From Bacteroidota bacterium (lineage in GTDB: Bacteria; Bacteroidota; Bacteroidia; UBA8524): a stretch of DNA of 64,000 nucleotides. The stretch is taken from NCBI GenBank assembly GCA_008933805.1, contig WBUH01000004.1, positions 124,001 to 188,000 on the forward strand, read 5' to 3'. The notes beneath the pieces are model-generated. The model had not been told where the DNA came from, made no database searches, and was given only the letters and a program-made list of their open reading frames with translations. Shown piece after piece: positions 8,548 to 18,328 of the stretch. Made by a program: the position numbers and the translations under genes. The number at the start of each line of letters is the position of its first letter. The first letter of the stretch is position 1.

Positions 8548-9147
8548 ATGATAGCTTTTATAAAAGGAAGGGTAGCTTTTATGTCGCCAACTATGGTGGT
8601 GATAGAAACTAGCGGTGGTGTTGGCTATGAGGCTCAAATCTCCTTATATACATTTCAAAAAATCAAAGACGAGGAAAACGTTCGTCTGCTCACTCACCTT
8701 TCGATAAAAGAAGACAGCCATACCATTTTTGGCTTTTTCGATGAAGGAGAAAGGTCACTTTTTCGTAATTTAATTTCTGTAAACGGCGTAGGCCCCTCAA
8801 CAGCACGGATGATACTTTCGTCGTTAACTCCGGGCGATTTAAACCACGCAATATTAACGGGAGATATCACGTTACTTAAAGCGGTAAAGGGTATTGGCCC
8901 TAAAACTGCCCAACGCTTAGTACTTGAGTTGCAGGATAAAGTGAAAAAAGGTGAGAGTACAGGCATTGAAATGCATACCGCAGGCAGCGGCACGCAAAGC
9001 ACAGCAAGGCAAGAGGCAATTAGCGCACTGCTTATGCTGGGCTTTAACAGGGCCAACGTTGAGAAGGTGGTGAAGAAAGTTGTGGATGATGCGAAGGGAG
9101 ATATTGAAGTAGAACAGATTATAAAAATTGCATTAAAAAACTTATAG
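8548..9147 (+). CDS. ruvA: Holliday junction DNA helicase subunit RuvA
   Basis: 199 residues, the standard length. The N-terminal OB fold (MIAFIKGRVAFMSPTMVVIE) is followed by two helix-hairpin-helix motifs (SVNGVGPSTARMILS and AVKGIGPKTAQRLVLEL), then a flexible linker, and a C-terminal three-helix domain (ARQEAISALLMLGFNRANVE) that contacts RuvB. It binds four-way junctions during recombination repair. ruvA directly upstream of sprA is an arrangement known from other Bacteroidota such as Flavobacterium. A weak -7-like TACTTTAG precedes it. Confidence 0.95.
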   Translation: MIAFIKGRVAFMSPTMVVIETSGGVGYEAQISLYTFQKIKDEENVRLLTHLSIKEDSHTIFGFFDEGERSLFRNLISVNGVGPSTARMILSSLTPGDLNHAILTGDITLLKAVKGIGPKTAQRLVLELQDKVKKGESTGIEMHTAGSGTQSTARQEAISALLMLGFNRANVEKVVKKVVDDAKGDIEVEQIIKIALKNL

Positions 9148-9242
9148 TTGTAACTACAAAAAATAATAGCCTATCGGAGATAACTTTACTTTTGGAAACT
9201 AACCAAAGCTAAACTGAGGAAAGTAAGTAAGAAACTGTTTTA

Positions 9243-12200
9243 ATGGGTTCGCCAAAAAATGTTGCTTTATTTGTGGTGTTGGGCTTCGTATTGCCCATAC
9301 TAGCCATAACTGTGCCCGATGCAAACCGCATATGGTTTGCAGGCGGAGAATATATTGATGCTGACAGCACCAAGAAAAAAGGGGGGCCGGGCGACAGCAC
9401 GGCCGGAGACAGTTCTAAACTGAAATACCCTATAAAGGATAAAAAGAACTTTGAAGATAAAGAGCCGAACGGACTTGATTTGCAAGACCCTTCTAACATT
9501 AAAAAAGAAGTGGTGTACGACTCGGCAACGGGACAGTACGTTGAGAAACAAACCATCGGCGGCGATGACTACAGGCTTCCTGAAACAAAAGACCTTGAGC
9601 AATATCTTGAAGAACGCCGCAAAAAAGAGAATCAAGACTATTTCCGCCAACGCTCAAAAGCCCAAAACTACGTACAAAGCAACGGTAACATTTTTGATAA
9701 ACTAAAAACCGGCCCTAAGATTATTGACCGTTTGTTTGGCAGCGGTTTGGTGGATTTGAGACCACAAGGTTCTGCCGAGATTATTTTCGGGTGGAACTTT
9801 AACGTGGTGCGTAACCCCGCATTTACCGTACGTCAGCAACGCAACGGGCAGTTTGATTTCCGCCAGAAAATACAGTTTAACTTAACAGGAACTATCGGCG
9901 ATCGTTTTAAAACTAATTGGCGCTACGATACCGAAGCCACCTTTGATTTTGATAACCAGATAAACCTTAACTGGGAAGGTAAAGAAGACGACATTATTAA
10001 AAACGTGCAGTTGGGTAACGTGAGCTTACCGCTTAACAGCAGTTTGATACAAGGCGGACAAAGTTTGTTTGGTGCTAAGTTGCAAATGCAGTTTGGCCGT
10101 TTGATGGTAACTACCATATTTACCCAACAACGCGGACAGACTACTGAAACTGAGGTAACAGGCGGCGCACAAGTAACCAATTTTGACATACAGGCTGATA
10201 ACTACGACGTAAACCGTCACTATTTTTTGAGCCAGTATTTTGCCAACAACTACGACCAATGGTGCAGCACCCCTGCATTTATTAATTCGCCTATACTAAT
10301 TACTAACGTTGAGGTGTGGGTTACCAACCGTACCGGTGTTTTTGAAAACACACGCGATGTATTAGGTTTTATGGATTTAGGTGAAGCTACCCCGTACAAC
10401 AACCAGTGGCTAAACCCTACCGCATCCATTAACCCTGATAACACATCAAATACATTGTACAGCACCATGCAGTTGCCGGCCAATGCGGCTGCCAGAGAAA
10501 GCAACGACGCGGTAAGCCATTTGCGCCAAACCATGGGTTTGAATCCAATACAGGATTTTCAGTTGTTGAACAACGCAAGGCAATTGGGTACTAATGAGTT
10601 TACGTTTAACCCCCGTTTGGGTTATATCTCTCTGAACCAACAGTTGAATAACGATGAGATACTTTCGGTAGCGTTTGAATATACCATGAACGGGCAAGTG
10701 TACAGGGTGGGTGAATTTGCCCGTCAGATACAATCGCCGGACCCTAACCAACCAAAAGTGTTGATGTTGAAAATGCTGAAAGGTAGTACCATTACTACCA
10801 ACCTGCCCATTTGGGATTTGATGATGAAAAACATCTACTCATTGGGTGCTTTCAGTGTTAAAAAAGACCAGTTTAAACTAAACGTAATCTACGCCGATGA
10901 CCCTACCGGTGCTGATTTGAACTATATCCCCGTATTGAAAGATGAGCCCAATTTTGCTACAGCTACACCGCTTATTTCAATACTTAACTGTGACAGGGTG
11001 AACCAGCAAAATGAGCCAACCCCTGATGGTATTTTCGACTTTCTTGACGGTATAACGATAAACGTAGCAACAGGCCGCATTATATTCCCCGTAAGGGAGC
11101 CCTTCGGGCGGTACTTGCGAACGAAGTTCACTCAACAGAAAAACGCCGATTATTATGCCTTTGATGCCTTGTACGACTCTACCAAATGGTTGGCACAACA
11201 AGAGGTGTTAAAAAACAAATTCTTCCTTCGCGGAAGTTATCAAGGCTCATCCAACTCCGAAATTTCACTGAATGCCATCAACGTACCCAAAGGGTCGGTG
11301 CGGGTAACCGCCAACGGTACCCTACTTACTGAAGGTACGGATTATATCGTTGATTATACTGTTGGTCGTGTTAAAATATTAAATACAGGTATCCTTAACT
11401 CGGGTGCGGTAATCAAAGTAACTTCTGAAAACAACAACCTTTTCAGCATACAGCAAAAAACCCTGATGGGTGCCCGCTTTGATTACAAAATTGATAAAGA
11501 CTTTATTGTAGGTGGTACGGTAATGCACTTGTACGAACGTCCCATCACCCCTAAAGTAAACATTGGTGAAGAACCTTTGCTTAATACCATTGTGGGTGTT
11601 GACGGTACAATACGCCGTGAATCACGCGGTTTGACCCGTTTAATTGACCGTTTACCATTTATTAGTACTAAAGAGCCTTCAAACTTTCAGTTTAGTTTTG
11701 AAGGGGCTAAATTATTCCCTCACGACCCTAAAACCATCGGACAACGCGGTACTGCTTTTATAGATGACTTTGAAGCCAGCGAAACTCCGTTTGATTTGCG
11801 CTTAGGTACCGGTTGGTTTATTGCCAGTACACCCGAAGGCCAACCCGATTTGTTCCCCGAAACACAATCATCTTCAAACTCACTTGAGTTTGGACGAAAC
11901 CGTGCCCGCTTGGCTTGGTACTCTTTGGATAACATTTTCCTTAGTGAGCTTACCACCATTAGCCCTCCTACCCCATCCAACCTGCGCGATGCTACTATAA
12001 TGTCAAACCATTATACAAGGCAGGTAAACCAAACCGAGGTATTCCCCAACCGTCAACTGCAACAAGGAGTACCTTCCAACTTGCCTACGTTTGACCTTGC
12101 CTACTATCCATATAAACCCGGCCCTTATAACTACTCTGTATCGAACCTGAATGCACAAGGCGAAATGGCCAACCCCAAAAACAGCTGGGGGGGTATTATG

Positions 12201-15200
12201 CGTCGTATCGACCAGAACGACTTTGAGGCTGCCAACATTGATTATGTAGAGATTTGGATGATGGACCCTTTCCTAACAGGGTCAAACGGAACCATACAAG
12301 ACGGTAAGTTTAACTCGAACAACCTTTCGGGTGGTTCGCTATACTTAAATCTTGGTTCAGTATCAGAAGATGTGTTGCGCGATACCCGTAAGAGTTTTGA
12401 AAACGGACTACCCAAACCCAATACCCCGCTCCCGTTGATTGATACTACAGCGTGGGCTATTGTTCCCAACGTTCCTGCCATTAACAATGCCTTTGATGCC
12501 GACCCTGATGTGCGTGATGTACAAGACGTGGGGCTAGACGGTATGACCGATGCAACTGAACGTGTAATATATGCATTGTATTTAGATAGTATGCGTACCG
12601 TGCACGGTGCTTCATCAGCCGCATATCTAAACGCTCTTGAAGACCCTGCTCGTGATAATTATAAATTCCATAGCAGCGGTTCTTTTGATGCCCAAAGCTT
12701 GGGTATTTTGCAACGTCACCAGCAAATAAACGGCCAAGAAGGTAACTCAAAACCTGCTACGTTCAGGCCTGACGGTTATCCTGTAACCCGCACCAACCAA
12801 CCCGACGACGAGGATATTAACCGCGATTTCAGCTTAAACATTACTGAAGAATACTACCAGTATAAAGTTGATTTGAAACCCGGCTCATTGGTGGTGGGTA
12901 AAAACTATGTGACCGATAGCGCATCTGTACCTGTAACATTAGCCAACGGACAAGTAGAGCAGGTAACCTGGTACCAATTGCGTATTCCTATTAACTCTTA
13001 CAGCCGCAAAGTGGGCAATATCAGCGATTTTAAATCCATCCGTTTTGCGCGTTTATTTCTTAAAGATTTTGACCAACCCGTTGTATTGCGTTTTGCACAA
13101 ATGCAACTGGTACGTGCCGATTGGAGGCGTTATACCAAGCCGCTTAGCGTAGGTGTGCCAAACCCTCCCGGTTCGCCCGGAGATAACACCACCTTCTCGG
13201 TATCTACTGTAAATATTGAAGAAAACGGTACCCGTGTACCTGTAAACTATGTATTACCTCCCGGTTTCTTCCGTGAGTTGGATGTGACTACTCCTAACAA
13301 CGTACAACAAAACGAGCAGTCGCTATCGGTACGTTTTTGTAACCTGAAAGACGGAGATGCCCGCGGAGTATTTAAAACCACCCGTTTTGATATTCGTAAC
13401 TACAAACGCTTACGCATGTTTGTGCATGCTGAAGGTGAAGACAATAACCTTAGAAACGGTGATGTAAAGGCCTTTATACGTTTGGGTACTGACCTTGAAA
13501 ATAACTATTACGAATATGAATTGCCTTTGCTGGTAACACCTAATAACAGCCGTGATGCCCAACAGGTATGGCCCAGCGAAAACGAAATAAATATTGCCCT
13601 TGAAGAGTTTTATCTGGCCAAACAATTGCGCGAAAATGCTAAAGCCCCGCTAACACAGGATTTTGTGTATGATATGGGCGGCGGTAAGCGTATTACCCTA
13701 AAAGGTTTGCCTGATATGAGCAACGTGCGGGTAATTATGATGGGTGTGCGCAACCCTTTGAAAAATGATAACCCCGGCGCGGATGACGGTTTAGAAAAAT
13801 GTGGTGAGATTTGGTTTAACGAATTGCGTGTGGTTGAATTTAACAACCAAGGCGGTGAAGCAGCTACTGCAAGGTTAGTAACCAAACTGGCCGATTTAGG
13901 TACCTTTACCATATCGGGTAACTACCAATCAATAGGTTGGGGTGGTATTGATAAGAAGTTGAACGACCGTAGCCTGAACGAGATTTTCTTGTACGATATG
14001 CAAACCTCGTTGGAGTTGGGTAAATTCTTCCCCGCCAAGTGGGGTATTACTGTTCCCTTCTTTATGCAACGCGGCGAGCAGTTTATCCGCCCTAAATACA
14101 ACCCGCTAAACCCTGATATTCTTTTAAGCACTACCCTGCGTACTGCACAAACCGAAGAGCAAAAACAAGAGATTTTAAATGCCGCTGAGGATTACACCTC
14201 AAGGCGCAGCTATAACTTTACCAACGTGCGCAAAAACCGCACGGGCGGAGGTACTGCCAAACTGTGGGACATTGAAAACATTAACGGTAGTTTCTCGTTC
14301 CAAGAAATATTCAGGCGCAACCAGCAAATTGCTGCCAGCTTGCAACGTACTTGGCGCGGTAGTGTAGGTTACACTTTTGCTACAGCAGCTAAAAGCATTG
14401 AACCCTTTAAGAAAATTAAAGGCGGTAAATACATGCAATTGGTGCGTGATTTTAACTTCACCCTTTACCCGCAAAGTTTCTCGGTAAGGGCGGATGTTGA
14501 CCGTTATTATGCACGTTTGATAAACCGTAACAACGACGGCCCGTTGACTATCGTGCCCATTTTGTACGATAAGAACTTTACCATGAACCGCGTGTATGAT
14601 ATGCGGTGGGATTTGACAAAATCATTGAAAATTGATTACCAGTCTACCGCCAATGCGCGTATTGATGAACCTGTGGGCCGTATTGATAAGAACGAAGACC
14701 CCAGCAAGGTGGATACGATTCAAAACAATTTAATTGGCTTGGGGCGTACTACTAACTTTACCCAAGTAACCAACGTAAACTATACGCTTCCGCTTGCTAA
14801 ATTGCCTTTAACAGACTGGATTACTGCAAGTACGCGTTATAGTGCTAACTATGGTTGGACGACCGCCCCTCCTGCTACATCGTTTTTGGGTAATACCATT
14901 CAAAACTCACAAAACTACTCGTACACCGCGCAGTTTAATATGATGAACTTGTATAACAAGTTCCCCGCTTTGAGACGTATCAACCAAAACCAGCCTAAAC
15001 AATCAAAGGCTGAGCAAAAAACCGATACGGAAGAAGAAGAGGGTGAAGGCGAAGACAAAGACAAGAAAAAGAAGAAAAAGAAAAAAGAGGAATCTCCCCT
15101 TTCAGGCTTTGGTACTGCTGTAGCCAAAACGTTGATGATGCTTAAAAATGCATCGGTTAACTATACTTCTACCAAAGGTACTACGCTGCCCGGTTTCAGG

Positions 15201-16457
15201 CACACGCCTTTGTATGCCGGTAATGATGCCGAACGCAATGCACCCGGTTGGGATTTTGTATTCGGTAGCCAAGACCCTGAAGTACGCTACCGCATGGCAC
15301 GCGAAGGATTTTTGAGTATTGATACCCAACAAAACCAATACTTTATACAAACCAGCAAACAAGAGTTTAGCGCTAATGCTACCTTAGAACCTATAAAAGA
15401 TTTTAGGGTTGAATTACGTTTTATACGCAGCCATACCCAAAACATGCAGAGTGTATTTAGGTATGATGAGGCTAGCGATGGTTTCCGCGATTACGGTTTC
15501 CAAGAACAGGGAAGTTTCCAAGTAGGTATCTCAACCTTGCGTACTGCATTAGAGAAGAAGTTTATTAATACCAGCTCGCCTTCGTTTGACCAGATGTTGA
15601 ACAACCGATTTATTATTGCTCAACGTCTTGCCAATGAAAACCCCCGTTCTAAAGGAACATCGCAAACCGGTTTCCCCGAAGGGTACACCAATAAAAATCA
15701 AGACGTGTTGATTTCGTCGTTCTTGTCTGCTTACACCGGCAAAAACGCATCCGACCAAAACCTTGACTTGTTCCCTAAAATGCCGTTCCCTTCTATCCGT
15801 GTTAACTACAATGGTTTAAGCCGATTGAAAGCCGTGAAGAAGTTTGCCAGCAGCATTACTCTTTCATCATCATACAGCTCTACTTACAGTGTACCCCAAT
15901 ACACTACCTTGCTAAGCCGTACTGATAGTGTGAACCCGCTTGACAGTAACTTCTATCCTAAATACGAAATACGTTCGGTAACCATTAACGAAAGCTTTAA
16001 CCCGCTGATTCGTATCGACATTAACTTTATCAATAACGTTACTGCCAATTTTGAATACAAATCATCGCGCACACTGGCTCTTTCGCTATCTAACTATAGC
16101 TTGAGCGAAACCCGCAACGTTGAGTTTGTAATTGGTTTGGGTTACCGTGCTAAAGAGATTTACCTGCCGTTTAAAATAGGTGGCCGCAAACCATTCCTTA
16201 AAAATGATTTGAACATCCGTATTGATTTCTCAATCCGTGATGTGGCTACTATGCGTCGCGACTTACAAAACCTTGTTACCACACCCACACAAGGCCAACG
16301 CATCTTGGCTATTAAACCACAAATTGATTATATGCTGAACGAGAAGCTGAACCTACGCTTCTACTACGACCGTCGTGTTACCACCCCTGCTACTTCAAAC
16401 GCCTTCCCAACGGCTATTACGCAAGGGGGTATATCACTACGTTATACACTGCAATAG
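9243..16457 (+). CDS. sprA: cell-surface protein SprA, outer-membrane translocon of the type IX secretion system
   Basis: 2404 residues, almost exactly the length of Flavobacterium SprA. It has an N-terminal signal/hydrophobic segment (NVALFVVLGFVLPILAI), a charged linker to about residue 150, and then a very long sequence of beta-strands with the family blocks RLFGSGLVDLRPQGSAEI, FGWNFNVVRNP and YARLINRNN-type barrel strands up to the aromatic C-terminus GGISLRYTLQ. SprA forms the giant single-polypeptide barrel through which type IX cargo and gliding adhesins leave the cell. An unusual acidic-then-basic tract (EEEEGEGEDKD then about ten Lys) lies at about residues 1925-1952. Follows ruvA by 95 bp. 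Confidence 0.96.
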   Translation: MGSPKNVALFVVLGFVLPILAITVPDANRIWFAGGEYIDADSTKKKGGPGDSTAGDSSKLKYPIKDKKNFEDKEPNGLDLQDPSNIKKEVVYDSATGQYVEKQTIGGDDYRLPETKDLEQYLEERRKKENQDYFRQRSKAQNYVQSNGNIFDKLKTGPKIIDRLFGSGLVDLRPQGSAEIIFGWNFNVVRNPAFTVRQQRNGQFDFRQKIQFNLTGTIGDRFKTNWRYDTEATFDFDNQINLNWEGKEDDIIKNVQLGNVSLPLNSSLIQGGQSLFGAKLQMQFGRLMVTTIFTQQRGQTTETEVTGGAQVTNFDIQADNYDVNRHYFLSQYFANNYDQWCSTPAFINSPILITNVEVWVTNRTGVFENTRDVLGFMDLGEATPYNNQWLNPTASINPDNTSNTLYSTMQLPANAAARESNDAVSHLRQTMGLNPIQDFQLLNNARQLGTNEFTFNPRLGYISLNQQLNNDEILSVAFEYTMNGQVYRVGEFARQIQSPDPNQPKVLMLKMLKGSTITTNLPIWDLMMKNIYSLGAFSVKKDQFKLNVIYADDPTGADLNYIPVLKDEPNFATATPLISILNCDRVNQQNEPTPDGIFDFLDGITINVATGRIIFPVREPFGRYLRTKFTQQKNADYYAFDALYDSTKWLAQQEVLKNKFFLRGSYQGSSNSEISLNAINVPKGSVRVTANGTLLTEGTDYIVDYTVGRVKILNTGILNSGAVIKVTSENNNLFSIQQKTLMGARFDYKIDKDFIVGGTVMHLYERPITPKVNIGEEPLLNTIVGVDGTIRRESRGLTRLIDRLPFISTKEPSNFQFSFEGAKLFPHDPKTIGQRGTAFIDDFEASETPFDLRLGTGWFIASTPEGQPDLFPETQSSSNSLEFGRNRARLAWYSLDNIFLSELTTISPPTPSNLRDATIMSNHYTRQVNQTEVFPNRQLQQGVPSNLPTFDLAYYPYKPGPYNYSVSNLNAQGEMANPKNSWGGIMRRIDQNDFEAANIDYVEIWMMDPFLTGSNGTIQDGKFNSNNLSGGSLYLNLGSVSEDVLRDTRKSFENGLPKPNTPLPLIDTTAWAIVPNVPAINNAFDADPDVRDVQDVGLDGMTDATERVIYALYLDSMRTVHGASSAAYLNALEDPARDNYKFHSSGSFDAQSLGILQRHQQINGQEGNSKPATFRPDGYPVTRTNQPDDEDINRDFSLNITEEYYQYKVDLKPGSLVVGKNYVTDSASVPVTLANGQVEQVTWYQLRIPINSYSRKVGNISDFKSIRFARLFLKDFDQPVVLRFAQMQLVRADWRRYTKPLSVGVPNPPGSPGDNTTFSVSTVNIEENGTRVPVNYVLPPGFFRELDVTTPNNVQQNEQSLSVRFCNLKDGDARGVFKTTRFDIRNYKRLRMFVHAEGEDNNLRNGDVKAFIRLGTDLENNYYEYELPLLVTPNNSRDAQQVWPSENEINIALEEFYLAKQLRENAKAPLTQDFVYDMGGGKRITLKGLPDMSNVRVIMMGVRNPLKNDNPGADDGLEKCGEIWFNELRVVEFNNQGGEAATARLVTKLADLGTFTISGNYQSIGWGGIDKKLNDRSLNEIFLYDMQTSLELGKFFPAKWGITVPFFMQRGEQFIRPKYNPLNPDILLSTTLRTAQTEEQKQEILNAAEDYTSRRSYNFTNVRKNRTGGGTAKLWDIENINGSFSFQEIFRRNQQIAASLQRTWRGSVGYTFATAAKSIEPFKKIKGGKYMQLVRDFNFTLYPQSFSVRADVDRYYARLINRNNDGPLTIVPILYDKNFTMNRVYDMRWDLTKSLKIDYQSTANARIDEPVGRIDKNEDPSKVDTIQNNLIGLGRTTNFTQVTNVNYTLPLAKLPLTDWITASTRYSANYGWTTAPPATSFLGNTIQNSQNYSYTAQFNMMNLYNKFPALRRINQNQPKQSKAEQKTDTEEEEGEGEDKDKKKKKKKKEESPLSGFGTAVAKTLMMLKNASVNYTSTKGTTLPGFRHTPLYAGNDAERNAPGWDFVFGSQDPEVRYRMAREGFLSIDTQQNQYFIQTSKQEFSANATLEPIKDFRVELRFIRSHTQNMQSVFRYDEASDGFRDYGFQEQGSFQVGISTLRTALEKKFINTSSPSFDQMLNNRFIIAQRLANENPRSKGTSQTGFPEGYTNKNQDVLISSFLSAYTGKNASDQNLDLFPKMPFPSIRVNYNGLSRLKAVKKFASSITLSSSYSSTYSVPQYTTLLSRTDSVNPLDSNFYPKYEIRSVTINESFNPLIRIDINFINNVTANFEYKSSRTLALSLSNYSLSETRNVEFVIGLGYRAKEIYLPFKIGGRKPFLKNDLNIRIDFSIRDVATMRRDLQNLVTTPTQGQRILAIKPQIDYMLNEKLNLRFYYDRRVTTPATSNAFPTAITQGGISLRYTLQ

Positions 16458-16464
16458 TTCTAAT

Positions 16465-16488
16465 GCGTCGGGTGTAAAAGCCCGACGC
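16465..16488. terminator. palindrome between sprA and the convergent lytTR gene
   Basis: Hairpin with arms GCGTCGGG / CCCGACGC around an A/T-rich centre (TGTAAAAG). It belongs to the same style of intergenic palindromes seen at 21.7 and 61.4 kb. Its position between two convergent stops suggests a terminator role, although there is no long T-run. Confidence 0.5.
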
Positions 16489-16514
16489 TATATTTCACAA
16501 CTTTTAATGATGGA

Positions 16515-17288
16515 TTACCCCAACCACTTTTTAAACAAAGGGGATTTCTCGCGGCTGATATCGGTTTCGGGGTATAGCGTTGTTTTCAGCTTCACGTGCA
16601 GTTTTCCTGTGTAATCTGCACGGTAATTTTCAATCACATTAATATTTACAATCACCTGCCTGTTTGCCCTAAAAAAAACCTGCGGGTCTAGCTCGGCTTC
16701 AATTTCATCAAGGCTGTTATAATGGTCGGGAATATAGCGTTCTCCGTCTTGCGTATAAATAAACACCAACTCGTCGCGGGCAAACAACGCAATTTGGTCG
16801 GTGTTTACAGGCATCAACGTGTTTTTATAATGCACTATAAACCGCTCTTTGTGCTTTGGATTGGGTGCTGGGTAAATTTGCTGCACAAGGGCTTGCAACT
16901 GAGCCTGAAGCGGGGAAGCATTACCATTTAGTAAGTACACTTTACGGTATTTTTCAACGGCACGTTTCAACTCGTCTTCATCTATCGGTTTCAGTAAATA
17001 ATCAACGCTGTTTACTTTAAATGCACGTATGGCATACTCGTTATAAGCGGTGGTAAATATTACAGGGCATTGCAGTCCTGTTTTGTCAAATATCTCAAAA
17101 CTGGTGCCGTCGCTTAGCTGTATGTCCATAAACACCAAATCGGGAGTCGGGTTGGTGTTAAACCATTCTACAGAAGCCTTCAGACTATGTAACGTAGCCA
17201 ATATTTCTATATCAGGGCAGCAATGCGCCAACATTTTATTAAGGTCGGCGGCTATTAATTTTTCATCTTCAACAATTACGGCTTTCAT
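16515..17288 (-). CDS. LytTR-family response regulator
   Basis: 257 residues. The receiver domain (1-120) has the acidic pair EDE near the N-terminus, the phospho-acceptor Asp in LVFMDIQLSDG, and the Lys in YLLKPIDEDEL. The C-terminal LytTR DNA-binding domain (about 150-257) shows the family pattern DELVFIYTQDGERYIPDHY, NSLDEIEAELDPQVFFRANR and VNINVIE. It is the last gene of a five-gene minus-strand operon and overlaps the kinase gene by 4 bp (ATGA), typical of translational coupling. Probably activated by that kinase to control envelope or export genes, perhaps its own operon. Confidence 0.93.
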   Translation of the reverse strand: MKAVIVEDEKLIAADLNKMLAHCCPDIEILATLHSLKASVEWFNTNPTPDLVFMDIQLSDGTSFEIFDKTGLQCPVIFTTAYNEYAIRAFKVNSVDYLLKPIDEDELKRAVEKYRKVYLLNGNASPLQAQLQALVQQIYPAPNPKHKERFIVHYKNTLMPVNTDQIALFARDELVFIYTQDGERYIPDHYNSLDEIEAELDPQVFFRANRQVIVNINVIENYRADYTGKLHVKLKTTLYPETDISREKSPLFKKWLG

Positions 17289-18328
17289 GCGGCTATCAAT
17301 GGAATTTTAACGGTAAACACTTGGGGCGAGCTTTCAATAATAGCTTCCCTGCCGGTGGTGTAGTAATACAGGTCGCGCAGGTTGTCCAACCCCTTTTTGT
17401 TGCTCCCTTCCACACGGGTTTTGGGTTGGTGGTTGTTTTGCACTACCAAATATCCGTTTTGGGTATATATCTCAATTTTTAAGGGGCTGTCTTCGTAAGT
17501 AATGTTGTGCTTTATGGCGTTCTCAACCAATATCTGCAAAGTAACCGGTATAATGCGGTAGTGCGCCTCATCAGGTTCGGGATACTGCATTTTTACCTCA
17601 AGTCCATTACCAAAACGTGTTTGTAGTAACGATATGTAGTGTTCCACAAAATCGATTTCGGTTTCTAAGGGCACATATTCCGTCTGGTTGTTCTCAAGCA
17701 GGTAGCGGTAAACCTTTGATAACTGCTTCAAGAATTTTGAAGCCAGTTCGGGATTTTCAAATATCAGGCTGTTAAGAGACGACAAACTGTTGAACAAGAA
17801 ATGAGGGTTCAGCTGGTTTTTAAGGTTCTCAAAATTTGCCTGTGATTTTTCTTTTTCGAGCATAGACTGTTGTAAGAGTGATTTTTTCCATTCGTTAAAA
17901 AAATGGAAGCCGACAATTGCCGAGTTAGCTGCAATGTTTATAAGCAGGTACACGACCAATCCTGAGAAAATGACTTCGCGGGTAAGGGGAATCTCTTTAA
18001 AAATGGGGACTATAAACAATCCTAACACTACTAAGAAACCATAAAAAAATATCTGGCCGATAACAAACTGAACAACTATACGGCGCATAATACCTTTTGA
18101 ATACGGTACTTTACGGTTTAAGAAACTGTTTATTTTTTCTAGGCCGTGCCAAATAAAGGAGATGACTATAAGGCTTAGGAAAAAGCTTTGTACATGACCG
18201 GCTCTGGTAAATAAATCCGAGAAAAACACCATACGCACTATCAGGCCGATGAAGGCCAACGATAATATGATGCCTGTACGGTGCATTGCCCGTGAATACA
18301 TAAGCGGATATTTTCTACACTTACTCAT
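17285..18328 (-). CDS. LytS/YehU-type sensor histidine kinase
   Basis: 347 residues from ATG 18328. Four hydrophobic helices (residues 10-140) form the sensor. The His_kinase block LNPHFLFNSLSSLNSLIFEN carries the phospho-acceptor His, followed by a coiled segment and an ATP-binding domain with ILVENAIKHNI (N box) and KKGLDNLRDLYYY. This is the short LytS-like kinase type that pairs with LytTR regulators and has no periplasmic domain. It overlaps the ABC ATPase gene by 8 bp and the regulator by 4 bp. The embedding in an exporter operon suggests it senses the state of the exporter or the membrane. Confidence 0.92.
   Translation of the reverse strand: MSKCRKYPLMYSRAMHRTGIILSLAFIGLIVRMVFFSDLFTRAGHVQSFFLSLIVISFIWHGLEKINSFLNRKVPYSKGIMRRIVVQFVIGQIFFYGFLVVLGLFIVPIFKEIPLTREVIFSGLVVYLLINIAANSAIVGFHFFNEWKKSLLQQSMLEKEKSQANFENLKNQLNPHFLFNSLSSLNSLIFENPELASKFLKQLSKVYRYLLENNQTEYVPLETEIDFVEHYISLLQTRFGNGLEVKMQYPEPDEAHYRIIPVTLQILVENAIKHNITYEDSPLKIEIYTQNGYLVVQNNHQPKTRVEGSNKKGLDNLRDLYYYTTGREAIIESSPQVFTVKIPLIAA

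Noticed and set aside
9923-15758. Numerous antisense frames of 60-120 codons across sprA
   Set aside because: They are shadows of the strongly coding sprA frame, with no independent start signals or protein families.
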